DNA of 64,000 nucleotides from Sinohyriopsis cumingii (lineage: Eukaryota; Mollusca; Bivalvia; Unionida; Unionidae). The translations under genes were made by a program, and so were the position numbers. Under the pieces are notes generated by a model. That model was not told the DNA's origin, searched no databases, and was given only the letters and a program-made list of their open reading frames with translations. Positions 47,291 through 57,933 of this stretch are shown here, piece after piece. How positions within the stretch are numbered: the first letter of the stretch is position 1; each line of letters starts with the position of its first letter. Where the stretch lies: contig CM068825.1 in the NCBI GenBank assembly GCA_028554795.2, forward strand, positions 93,048,451 through 93,112,450, given 5' to 3'.

Positions 47291-47668
47291 AAATTGTAAC
47301 TGGTACTGCAGGAGATGTTGATTGAGCTGTAGCCACTACTGTAGATGTTGCTGCTTGTTGAGATGCTGCTGTTGACACGAGTGTTGCTTGTGTTGAAGCA
47401 GACGTTGATGGCAACTGGGATGTTGTCAAAGTTGACTGAGACATTACTGTAGTTGAAGGAGAATTTGTAGTTGCTGTTGACTGAGTTGTTGGCAATGTTG
47501 ACGGAGATGTAACCATTGTTGTATGAGATAATGTTGTTGCTGATGCTGGCTCAGATGTCGCTTGTGTTGAAGGAAATGTGATCAAAACAGTTGTAGTCTG
47601 ACTTTTTGATGGCGTCGTTGTCATCTTGGTCGACGTTGTGGACTCTGTAGTCGTACTGCTTGTGGCAA
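47291..47668 (-). CDS. Ser/Thr-rich mucin-like exon 2
   Basis: Acceptor ACTATTTTAG|TTGCCAC, donor ATTT|GTAAGT, 378 nt (126 codons), phase 1-1. Start ATSSTTTESTTS, end SPAVPVTI. Very close to the exon at 44120-44494. The frame past the donor again runs through CKSASCTPC to a stop about 30 codons on. The flank upstream is the minisatellite remnant, so there is no E2 exon beside it. Confidence 0.72.
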
Positions 47669-49087
47669 CTAAAATAGTGATAACCAATCTTTCAGCCATT
47701 TTGTGTGTGCTTCCTGACGATTATTTACCAATTATAACCAATCTTTCAGCTTTTTTGTGTGTTTCTAGTTGATTATTTACCGATTTAATTGTAATAAATT
47801 TTTCAGTAGTTTTTGTTTGTTTCCTGTTGATTGTTTTCTAATTTTGCTATATCCAATCTTTCAGCTGTTCTCTATGTGCTACCTATTGACGGTTCACCAA
47901 TTTTGTTATAATCTTTCGGCTCTTTTTACACTTTTCTCCAAACACTTGCTTTAACAAATTCACTTTCTGATAGTATTAGATTTGAATAATGTTGGAACAT
48001 TCAATTTCGGTTTCATATTACTTGGAAATAACCATCGCCTTACATCTTATTTTTATTTTTATTTTTCTACCTTTGAAATCGTCAATGGTAGCGGACGTTG
48101 TATTTGACTTTGAAATATATTTTGGATCAACTATGTTAGTAAACATTTCTTATACACTCCTTTATGACATTACACTTTTCTATAATTACGTTTCATCCGG
48201 TCTTTTTACATAGTAAAGCTGTAACATGTAAGTAAAATGTTAAACGAGCTTTTCTGTAACTCCCCTTACACCATTGGCAAACTGCGGTTCACTTGTCAAT
48301 CTCATCTTCACTTATTCCTTCATACACACATCTTTACTGGAAAATGTCACTTTTATTCATGACTTTAGATACGCTAAACTTTGATACTGTTTCTGTGAAC
48401 TTATGATCCATTAGGTTTTATAAAGAGGATCTAGTTATTAGCCCACAAACATTTTACTATATAGAAATTTGACTGTTCTTTTTAAAACAACCTGTTGAGA
48501 ACATTCACTTTCACCTTGAATCTATATCATCATGCTTATTATTAGTGTCATCATCATCATCATAATCATCTTCATCATCAATATTTGGTACTTTTTTATA
48601 CTTCTCGATCTGTCTCTTTCCCTCTCCATTATTATAAATGTCCTTATAAGTTTTATCTACTGGCTTATAGACTAGATTAAGATATCAGAATAAGTTCATC
48701 CATGCTAAATAGCAATTTATCTCCGGGCATACTTCAACTTGCGACATGTTTGGAGATAAACGATATGATTCATTGTTTCCGGAAATAAGGTGTTGGAATA
48801 AATCTATCTATTTTCTGATTTTGTTTTCAGCAAAGTATTTGCAACATGCTTGTCTTAAGAGAGACATTATATTTTTCGACAGAAATGCTTATCTATTTAA
48901 ATGAGGAGAAAAGTATTATTCAATAATTCAATAATCTTATCCAGATAAATTAATTTCCTTTATCGACTTGTAACAGTATTTTTCTTGGGTTTTGTCCGTA
49001 TCTTTTCAGATATTATTGCGGTCATGCTGCATATGAGTCATCTTGTTTTTGTTTTTACTTTCTTTGCTCAGGATTATTGTGAAATTA

Positions 49088-49092
<5 letters not shown>

Positions 49093-49136
<44 letters not shown>
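49093..49136. repeat. (TA)n microsatellite
   Basis: About 22 TA units, at the same place in the unit as 42238-42304. Confidence 0.97.
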
Positions 49137-49137
<1 letters not shown>

Positions 49138-50529
49138 CCAACCAGCATAATTTGTATATGTTAGTAAAAGAATTATATCTGTTTTGTAAAGATTATGTGC
49201 ATCACAAAATTTTCTGTACAGAAACCTATTTTGGATTGTTCATATATTGCACGAGTGGACTGTTCCAATCTTTAGGTTCAGAACATTTTATAGGCTTTAA
49301 AGATTTTATTTATGAGCTGCAGAGAAATAAAATTGCATAAAACTATAGTATAAGATGGGACTTCTTTAGTAGAACTACGTCTCTTGACATTTAAATTTTA
49401 AAAAAGTTACTCGTCTCAGCTTGCAAACAGCCAGGACATGTATTCTATCTATTTATAGGCCATACATTTTAGTGTTCATATCTGAGTGAGATGACATAAT
49501 CACTCTAATCATCCATCTTGTAAACCAAAGTTTAAATGCCAGAACTCAGGTTCTGCCTAAAATATTGTGAATACATGTATATAATTGGGGTTGACATCAA
49601 TGCCAACAGCCAGCTAAATAAAAAATGCATATAAAATTGCCTCCTCAAGAACAGAAAAAGATCTATAAAATGTCTTTAGAAAAATACATCCTTATAAGGT
49701 ATGATGAAGCATGACACAAAATCTAATGTATGCTAATAGAAAAACAATTAAAATAACATGACCAATGTATTATAAAGTTTGAGAAAGAATCTAGAGTTTG
49801 CAAATGAAAAAGAGCACAAAACTTGTATAATCAATAATAGGAAAAAATGACCTGTTGACTAGATGAAGCCTACCCACTGTTGGTGGTATTTGGTTTATTT
49901 CTTATTCTAAAATCCTTTTATATTGAACTTGAAAGTCATACAAATTGATGATACTCGATGGAATTTATTTTCTGTTAGTTGGCCTATAGAATGAACTTTT
50001 TTGAAAAAACACGGAATCGCAGATAAAGATGAATAGATTTTTTTCATGGCCTGCACTAGCTGTTGGTGGGTTTGTGATTCTAATTATGTACTTTAATTGC
50101 TGTGAATATATTAAAAGACTAAGTGCATAGGGGCATTGAGTTGGTGGCCCTATTGCTATAACAATATTTTATATGGTAGGCAGGGCTTAGAACTACAAAA
50201 TGGATGAAGTACAAACTCTCCATACATTGTGCTATTACTCGTTGGGACAGTTAAAGGTTACACATTATGATTACTTTAGTAGATCAATCTAAATCAGCTG
50301 AATTTGTTGATTTTCATTTCTAGTAACCCATGTATAATATAACTAACTGGCAAACAACAAGTATGCTGGCACACCTGTCTCTCCATTTTCTTCAAATACA
50401 GTTGCATTTATCGGCCTGTTGGAGAAAACATATTGAAAAGATAATATAATGTACATCAAACATGGAATTTGTGAAGAAATGGAATACAGAAAACATAAAG
50501 AGAAAAACAGACTGCAAAGTTACGAATAC

Positions 50530-50855
50530 GCGTGTGTGAGTGTGTGATTTGGATTTTTCAAGTAGCGTTAACACTTTTTCAGGCATATCGCCACAATGTC
50601 TGCAGTATGACAGTTTATTGTGATGTCTAGCTCTGGGGCATCATGCCGGTGACATGTAGCATGATGTCCCACCCAGTCACATTATCCTGACACCAGGCCG
50701 ACCAGTCCTAACACTAACCTCTTAGTACTGAGCACCAAGTGAGGCAGCTGTTAGTACCATTTTTGTAAGTCTTTGGTATGACTCGGCCGGGGATCGAACC
50801 CATGACCTCCTGTATCCAAGGCGGATGTTCTAACCACTAGGCCTCCGGAGCGGTC
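50530..50855 (-). mobile_element. SINE family A, array copy 5
   Basis: Near twin of the copy at 37731-38055: same head GCTCCGGAGGCCTAGTGGTT and same CGCG-ended tail. Confidence 0.88.
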
Positions 50856-50984
50856 TATTACGAATACAACAATAAAGAAAAATATATATGACTTAACAGA
50901 CGTTGATGATGTGTTTCTTATCTTTAGTCGAGATCTGGAATATGGGAGGATCCGAAGAACATGATGTACAACTGGCTGACTTAC

Positions 50985-51362
50985 AAATTTTAACTGGTAC
51001 TGCAGGAGATGTTGATTGAGCTGTAGCCATTGTTGTAGATGTTGCTGCTTGCTGAGATGCTGCTGTTGACACAAGTGTTGTTTGTGTTGAAGCAGATGTT
51101 GATGGCAACTGGGATGTTGTCAAAGTTGACTGAGACGTTACTGTAGTTGAAGGAGACGTAGTTGCTGTTGACTGAGTTGTTGGCAATGTTGACTCAGATG
51201 TAACCATTGTTGTAGATGTTACTGTTGTTGTTGATGCTGGCTCAGATGTTGCTTCTGTTGAAGGTGATGTTGTTATCAAAATAGTTGTAGTCTGACTTTC
51301 TGATGGCGTCGTTGTCATCGTGGTTGACGTTGTCATCTCTGTAGTCGGGCTGCTTGTGGAAA
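50985..51362 (-). CDS. Ser/Thr-rich mucin-like exon 1
   Basis: Acceptor CTCTTTTAG|TTTCCAC, donor ATTT|GTAAGT, 378 nt (126 codons), phase 1-1. Start STSSPTTEMTTS, then SESQTTTILITT; end SPAVPVKI. It is nearly identical to the exon at 38187-38567, with an in-frame three-base loss (TTNSPS versus TTSPS). It directly follows exon E2 (51820-51995): E2 ends with a single G, this exon starts TT, giving GTT (Val). Confidence 0.75.
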
Positions 51363-54133
51363 CTAAAAGAGTGATAAATCATTAATACTATTAGGACATA
51401 ATTTCTGTGTCAATATATTAAGATTGAAATTTTCTCTAAATTGTATTAAAAGTAATTTTTCATTAAATTATATTGAAAGCAAGTTTCCACAAAGACATAT
51501 TGAGAATAATTTTTTTATTTCTCTACTACAACTGTATACTATTTTAATAAAGATTGCGCTTTTATGAGCAAGTGCAAAACTCTTGTACTATGAAATACAT
51601 ATCTCTTGTATCCAAAAGTCGGCAATTTTTAGACTCTGTTGTACGATGCTGGACAGGCGAGTTCCTTTTGGATGACTAGGATATAAGATTCACGCATTTC
51701 TTAAAAATGAATAAGCTATGCAGCAGAAGTGTCTGTCTGATGACGTACACAGACGCGGACATTTTCAGTAAGAAAGACAGGAAAGTCGTTCTGATTCAAA
51801 ATGAATGAATACCAAGTACCTTGACCAATGTCTATATTTGGTCCTTCATTCATTGAGAAGCAGAAGACTTTGTCTTTCCATCTGTGTTCGTAGACTTCTT
51901 TAAAGAATAGGGACTTTGTAATGTTTGAGATGTTCACGGTAAAGTTTAATCTAGACTTGATATTTTTGCAACATTTTTGTGAGCTCTCGCTTATACTGTA
52001 ATGGAATGTCTAATTATTTAAAAGAATTTATATTCATTCGCATTTATATTTATTAGTGGAAAAGATGAATTCGCTACCAACTTCAGGTTTAGATTTACTT
52101 TGGAAATAAATATTATTTAAGTAATAAAGAGCAATGTTTTAGTAACCTATTCCAAATTAGTATTCTATTTTAAATTTAATAACATTCCAAAATGCAGAAA
52201 TTATACAAATGTATGAAGCTGATAAGCTTGAAGGAAAGTTCTAAATTTATATATATTTCTTGGATTTTAAATACAAATTTTTACAGATGTATCTTTACAA
52301 TGTAGTACAGATAAGTAAATATTGATTAAATTCATTATAGCCAAAATGTATAAACTTCAACAGTTGGTATTAATGCAACAGACGTTTTAAAGAAACGTAA
52401 TTTACTAAATTTAAAATAGAATACTAATTTGGAATAGGTTATTAAAACATTAACCGTATTCTCAGCCTCATCAGGTCTGCAATACGCTTTGCTTAATGCA
52501 CATAATATAGCCCTCAGACATTTTTGTAAACTGCCGATCTGTATGCCACTATATCAAATAGTTTGAGTTTGGTTCCTTCATCTGCCATGACATATTCTTC
52601 AACGTCTCTTTTTGCTATTTCGATCATTTTGCTAATAATATATGTTTTGAATATTATGATATCTCACCTCTTAACCTGATGCAATATAGTTTCAGGCAAG
52701 CGAATAAGATTTGCTATGAGACCTAAATGCCTGTTTTAGCAGCCTTGTTCTGATTGCTCATAAAAAAATGCTATTTTAAGAAGCCAGATTTAGTCCATAT
52801 AAAAATTGTATACATTGGGTGTACAATATAAAATACAACTACAAGCTGGATACAAATCACCTAATAATCGCCTTAATGATTTACATCATTTACAAGTTAG
52901 AATGGTAAATGCAAATTTCAGTACCAGGTTTGTTTACCTAAACCCTACACAAGCTATACCTCAACAGGCAAAACAAGAAGTTTCCATACAGCATCACAAC
53001 CACACACCCTCCATGATGTAGTTTTTATCATCTAAATGTCAGTTGAGGAACCTGTTTATCATGCATGGGCTGTATTCCATTTTTATGATTACCTACAATA
53101 TGTCATTAACAGAGTTATTTGGGTGAAAAAATGACATACTGTCTGAAGTCGCTGTGGAGGAGATGTCAAAAATTACTTATGCCATTGTCAATATCGGAGT
53201 TTACTAAATCATACCCGATTAGCAATGGTAGGTTGCTGGAAAAAATTATTTAAATTACTGATTGCCATTTCCCTCTACTTCAGATCACATTCATTATTGT
53301 AATTTATCCGATCTTTTTAAACAGCATTTTCATCATGTGTATTATCTATTGTCTGTGTTTTGTTTGCTTTCTTACTTATTTCATCCACCACCTTTAGGCT
53401 TTCCACTTTTTCTATCTGTCTTGATTTTCAATGCCTGCTGCCTGTTTACCGATGTTATTATAAAGAGTCTTTCAGCCGTTTTGACGTGTTTTATGTTGAC
53501 TGTTTCCTGTTATAACCAATCTTTCAGCCGCTTTGTGTGTGCTTCCTGACGATTATTTACCAATTATAACCAATCTTTCAGCTGTTTTTGTGTGCTTCTA
53601 GTTGATTATTTGCCGTTTTAGTTATAAACAGTTTTTCAGTAGTTTTTGTTTGTTTCCTGTTGACTGTTTACCAATTTTGCTATAGCCAATCTTTCAGCTG
53701 TTCTTTGTGTGCTACCTGTTGACGGTTCACCAATTTTGTTATAATCTTTCTGCTGTGTTTGTACTTTTCTCTTAACCAACTCGTTTTCTAATAGTATTAT
53801 TTTTGAATATTGTTGGAATATTCAATGTTGGTTTCATATTACTTGGAAATAGCCATTGCTTTACATGTCCTTTTTATGTTTATTTATTTTTCTACCTGTT
53901 AAATCGTCAGTGGTAGCGGACATTTTATTTGACTTTGAAATAAATTTTGGATCCACTCTGTTAGTAAACATTTCTGATACACTCCTTTATGGCATTACAA
54001 TTTTCTATCATTCAGTTTCAGTCTGTCTTTTTACATAGTAAAGGTGTAACAAGTAAGTAAAATGTCAAACAAGCTGTTCTGTAACTCTCCTAACACCATT
54101 GGCAAACTGCATTTCACTTGTCAATCTCATCTT
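51363..54133. repeat. Long-unit block, copy 2
   Basis: Counterpart of 38568-41400. Similarity stops abruptly after CAATCTCATCTT at 54133. In other units this is followed by CACTTATTCCTTCATA; here single-copy sequence with the upstream exons begins. Confidence 0.85.
51820..51995 (-). CDS. Sequon-rich exon E2, with paired cysteines
   Basis: Acceptor ATTCCATTACAG|T, donor GGTCAAG|GTACTT, 176 nt, phase 2 to 1. It encodes ISESSQKCCKNIKSRLNFTV, NISNITKSLFF, KEVYEHRWKDKVFCFSMNE and GPNIDIGQ. There are three N-glycosylation sequons (NFT, NIS, NIT) and three cysteines (CC and CFS). Its phase-2 start fits the phase-2 end of the exon at 56499-56639 (AG plus T gives Ser). It probably finishes the Cys-containing domain begun upstream and links it to the mucin-like stalk. 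The in-frame indels relative to 39025-39281 are good evidence that this sequence is, or recently was, coding. Confidence 0.65.
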
Positions 54134-54461
54134 GCCGATTTTCATATTACATTTCGGAGACAGCTTTAGCGCTGCCTGTTGTATTTCTTTCATTTTATGT
54201 CTACTTCTTTAACCTCAGTTGCCTAAATACATCACTAATGTCAAAGTTTAGTAAATTTGTAACCGTTCTGCTAAGCAGATAATCAAGATCTGGGCTGAAA
54301 TGTAATTAATATTTTGCCCTATTCCAGTTATATCCTAACACGTGCCGATAAAAATGGACTTGACTTGTTTAGATCTCTTGTGGTAAAGTTTACAACATAT
54401 GCGGTCAATAAGAAATTGAACATATAAACTTTGCATACACATTTAGCATTTCAGCATAAAT

Positions 54462-54571
54462 TCACCGACCAATACTTATGTTGGCAAAGGAGTGAGCATC
54501 ATTAGATTTTACTGGCTCACTGGCAGCTGAAGGACTGTCAGGCGTAATGTCTGTCACATCTCTAACTGCCA
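54462..54571 (-). CDS. Candidate alternative terminal exon
   Basis: Possible acceptor GATATGTTATATAG|TG, phase 1, then 35 codons to TGA: AVRDVTDITPDSPSAASEPV, then KSNDAHSFANISIGR. Like the real terminal exon at 33957-34111 it opens with TGGCAG and is in phase 1, and its composition resembles a short cytoplasmic or secreted tail; there is no membrane helix. The nearest upstream exon (56499-56639) ends in phase 2, so direct joining would break the frame. It would need an undetected bridging exon, or it belongs to a neighbouring paralogue, or it is chance. Confidence 0.25.
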
Positions 54572-56498
54572 CTATATAACATATCCAAACTTGCATTGTC
54601 ATAACTTCAGCATGTTTAAACCATTTATCATGAAATTGTTTTACTAATAGATGAACACTACTTAACACTGGATAAATGTCATGATAAAATTCTTTCATTT
54701 TATATGGTAGGTTATTTTAATAAGTAAGGTGTGGTTATGTCTGCATAGGCTGTAGGTCAATTATCAAGGGACCTCGCCATGTTTAACTCTATACAAGTGA
54801 TCCAAAATGGTCCGAATTCTCTTCCGGTGACATCGTTCCAGAACATATGATTTGTAATAATGGTAGGGGTGTTTCTCTAAATTGCTCAGACTGCTTTAAT
54901 ATGCCTGTACCCATTCACATTTTGCATGTGTATTTGTATTGGCATATTATATAGCGAAAAATATGTTCATTTATACATGACAAATATGCAAATACTAATT
55001 AATAATATGTTTCTGTGTGAATTTTCATTTTATTAAGAGTGCGGAGTACTACATCCTATGATGCTGAATCATATTTCACAAGCTAGATAAATAACAGACC
55101 TTGTCACTTTACATGATTACGTTACCATAAGTTATGTACAGACAATTTATCTTTAATAAAACAGTTTCCTGAAAATGCAGCAGACCAACTAACTTTCACT
55201 GTAGCACATTCGCACACACACACACACACACACACATGCCGATCGAGCCAACTCCAATAGAGCCTGTCATCCCGAAATAACCAAAGTACCATTTATACAT
55301 CACAGATTCTGCAACTTCTATAAAATATTTGCAAACCTCCTTTGTCGGAAAAGTTACAAATTAAGGGACTATTTCTCTCAAACTAACGATGCTAAGGTGC
55401 TCAAATACAAAATCTAATAAATCAATTAAACTCAATAGATAACGTTTATATACTATCTTGGCCTGGAGTTTCCCTTAAACATGCTGACTTTTTTAAAACT
55501 GTAGTATATATTTGACGCTTCTTATATATGATTTGTTTAACTTTGAACAATCATTCTTTGGGCACAAACGGTTAAAATATCTGTTATTAAGTACACTTAT
55601 TTTGAAGAATAAACTCATGATCCAGAAGATGATGAAGGTTAGTAAATAGCAAATGCATAACAATATGCACTCTAAAAAAAATGGTTTCCGATATAGGAGT
55701 ATATTTGATAAAGTGTGTTAGAAACCACACTAAAGGGAAGGCGTAATAGTTTTTCTTTAGTGTCCATAAAACACTCAGGATTGCTTGCAATTTGGTCTCT
55801 GAAAATGCGTGTCTTCCGCATTGAAAATGTATCTGGTCTATATTTATATTATAATGTAAACAGTAACAACATATATATTACCATATATTTTCTCCACCAC
55901 TCGTACATCTGTACATCGTGTATTATCACTATTTCTGAAATCGACAAAATTTATGATAATATGGAACATTTCACTGTGTTGAAATATACATCTCCTTGAC
56001 AAGACAAAAGACTATATATGAATATTTTAAAAATGGATGTTCTCTTAAGAAAGACTGATTCATATACACCCTAAAAAACGAGTTGAACAATTCAGTGATA
56101 TACACTTATAATGCTTTTAGGAGTTTGCCGCATTTATAGAATTTCTGAGAAGTGTAGGGTCGCATGTATGTACAAAATAAATCTAAAATTAGTTTCCCAC
56201 GAGTCTGACTTACAAACCCAGAATGCTGATGGCTTATGTGCATAACAAGTTATAAACAACGCTCATATTGGTCTATTGTTCAGAAGCAATTTGTAAAGAT
56301 TCTTCCCATTCTTTGGGTACGTTATCATTCAATATTTCACAGCAAAAGACTCATCATATCTAAAAATGAAGAAAAAAATGAAATGGTTATGGGTATGTTC
56401 AACTTTATTACTATTTCAGTATGAGACTTGTTGCGACCAAATATAACGTTGTGAAAAATATTACTCTAAAATAAAAATAAGATGGTTAGTATTCATAC
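54572..56498. other. Intron DNA, single-copy
   Basis: A (CA)n run lies at 55212-55236. A minus-strand open stretch near 55225-55340 contains a hydrophobic WYFGYFGMTGSIGVGSIGM segment, but no splice sites give it a usable phase. Nothing else is supported. Confidence 0.5.
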
Positions 56499-56639
56499 CT
56501 GGTCCTCAAACATATTGTATTCATACCCATCTGGTTGTTAGAAGGGATGAAGGCAGTATCAATAACACATTTGCCTTCTGTCATGACCGGAGAAAAGACA
56601 AAGATATTTTCAACAACACTAGTCTGAATAAGCTCCGGG
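56499..56639 (-). CDS. Extracellular-domain exon B, Cys pair
   Basis: Acceptor TTGTATTTCAG|C, donor ACCAG|GTATGA, 141 nt, phase 2-2. It encodes PELIQTSVVENIFVFSPVMT, then EGKCVIDTAFIPSNNQ and MGMNTICLRT. The alternation of hydrophobic residues (VVENIFVFSPV, CVIDTAFI, NTICLRT) and the C...C pair about 19 residues apart look like a beta-sandwich domain. The first base completes a codon with TG from exon A to give Cys (GQC-PEL), adding another cysteine. I have an impression of similar domains in mollusc extracellular proteins but cannot name the family. Good splice sites, no stop, and phase agreement on both sides support a real exon. Confidence 0.75.
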
Positions 56640-57789
56640 CTGAAATACAACAGGTTTTAAAAATTATAACTATTAAAAAATGTAGATGGTTATGTGATCA
56701 CTAAAGCGAATAATGAATTTGCACCAAAGTTGTCTCAAATCGCTATAGAGCTATTTGTCCCAAAGGAAAAAATATGCAGAGCACAACAAAAAAGAAAAAA
56801 AACATAATGATAAAAGAGAATAATAACGCCAGTGTATTGCACCAAACCAATATAGGAGGCGACAAAGCACAATCACGGAGCATCAGTGTATAGATAACCT
56901 TGCCTTTTGCAAAGCAACATGTTTTAAAATTAATTGCACTAAACATTTTTTAATTCATTGTTAGATCAATTTCTGCTTTTCAAGAATGAATCTTACTTAG
57001 TGTTTAGAGAAGTTTCTCTGAAAGAAAATCGAAGAGCGCATCTAATATTAATTGTTGAAGTCAGTGCAAATTGCTCTCAAGTGTCTCTAAAGGATAATCG
57101 TGCTACGTCGCAATTGCTGAATAAAATATTATTTCTTATATAGAAACGTGTTAAACAAAGCAAGATACACAGAACCAGCAAAAACTAATACATTGTAAAT
57201 AGATTTAGATGTTAATTAATTTGTCTTTCCAATAATTTTATTTTTCTTAAATTATTATAACTCTAATGCTCTTATGAGCGAAATTTATATCAGAACAAGC
57301 CATTGAAAATAAAAATGTTATTTTCGACCTTCATTACTTATATATGTTCACCCTTTCTATTATTTGAATTCTTCCATCCTCCTGTTTCATTCAGTTACGT
57401 GGTATTGCTAGAGTGTTACCATTTCTACATCATTTCTTAAAATTGATTTAGAATACTGACTAGACCTTTCATATCCAATCAGTAAATTAAATGAACATTT
57501 TTGTGAAGAAAAGAAAACTCGGTACCGAGTCAATATGTCACGAATGGACTTAAATGGTTGTTATCCAGAAAAATCCAGGAAGGAAAGGTGCATTCAGCGA
57601 TATAACTTTCACAGGATTTCAAGATCAGCAGAAATAAACCATCTTGAAATTCTTGAATACCATTAACTTTATAATTTAGTCAAGTTTTTTAAAAATTATT
57701 TCATTTCGTTCGTCATATTCGAGTTCTTTGATTTCAAGCTATTCACTGTGGCAGCTTTGAAAAGCGGTCACAGCAGTTTCTCTTCTCAC

Positions 57790-57893
57790 CATTGTCCATT
57801 TTTCGGAACCAGATAGGAGAGGATGTGGCAAGTTGTATTAATCTGGCACTTTACAGTTGAGTTGGCATTCAATGTCGGTGTCTGGAAAGGTGG
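57790..57893 (-). CDS. Extracellular-domain exon A, sequons and cysteines
   Basis: Acceptor ATTATTATAG|CCA, donor GGACAATG|GTGAGA, 104 nt, phase 0 to 2. It encodes PPFQTPTLNANSTVKCQINT, then TCHILSYLVPKNGQ and two bases of the next codon. It has two N-glycosylation sequons (NST, NTT) and two cysteines (KCQINTTC). A proline-rich start followed by a C-x5-C segment and a GQC end reads as the first half of the domain completed by exon B. The polypyrimidine tract of its acceptor is formed by a trinucleotide microsatellite (57896-57933). Confidence 0.68.
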
Positions 57894-57895
57894 CT

Positions 57896-57933
57896 ATAAT
57901 AATAATAATAATAATAATAATAATCATAATAAT
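57896..57933. repeat. (TAA)n trinucleotide microsatellite at a splice acceptor
   Basis: About a dozen TAA units on the plus strand, with one CAT interruption, read as (TTA)n on the minus strand directly before the AG of exon A. The T-rich repeat takes the place of a normal polypyrimidine tract. Confidence 0.9.

Larger units (their letters stand above)
44495..47668 (-). repeat. Segmental array unit, copy 3 (short form)
   Basis: Minisatellite remnant (44510-44765), flank (44770-45592), core (45593-47668). It has the same deletion junction as the next unit. It lacks the E2 block. Confidence 0.85.
47669..51362 (-). repeat. Segmental array unit, copy 4
   Basis: Minisatellite remnant (47690-47920), a longer flank than in the unit to its left (47990-49294, including GGAAATAACCATCGCC), a TA run at 49093-49136, then the core (49295-51362) with SINE and exon. 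The core is the near twin of 36479-38567. Confidence 0.85.

Noticed and set aside
52806-53021. 71-codon plus-strand ORF
   Set aside because: Its counterpart near 40095-40315 has stops and shifts, and it lies in an intron of the opposite-strand gene.
55225-55340. Possible membrane exon (WYFGYFGMTGSIGVGSIGM)
   Set aside because: No acceptor/donor pair gives a phase compatible with the exons at 56499 or 54571; the nearest donor would lie inside a CA/TG microsatellite.
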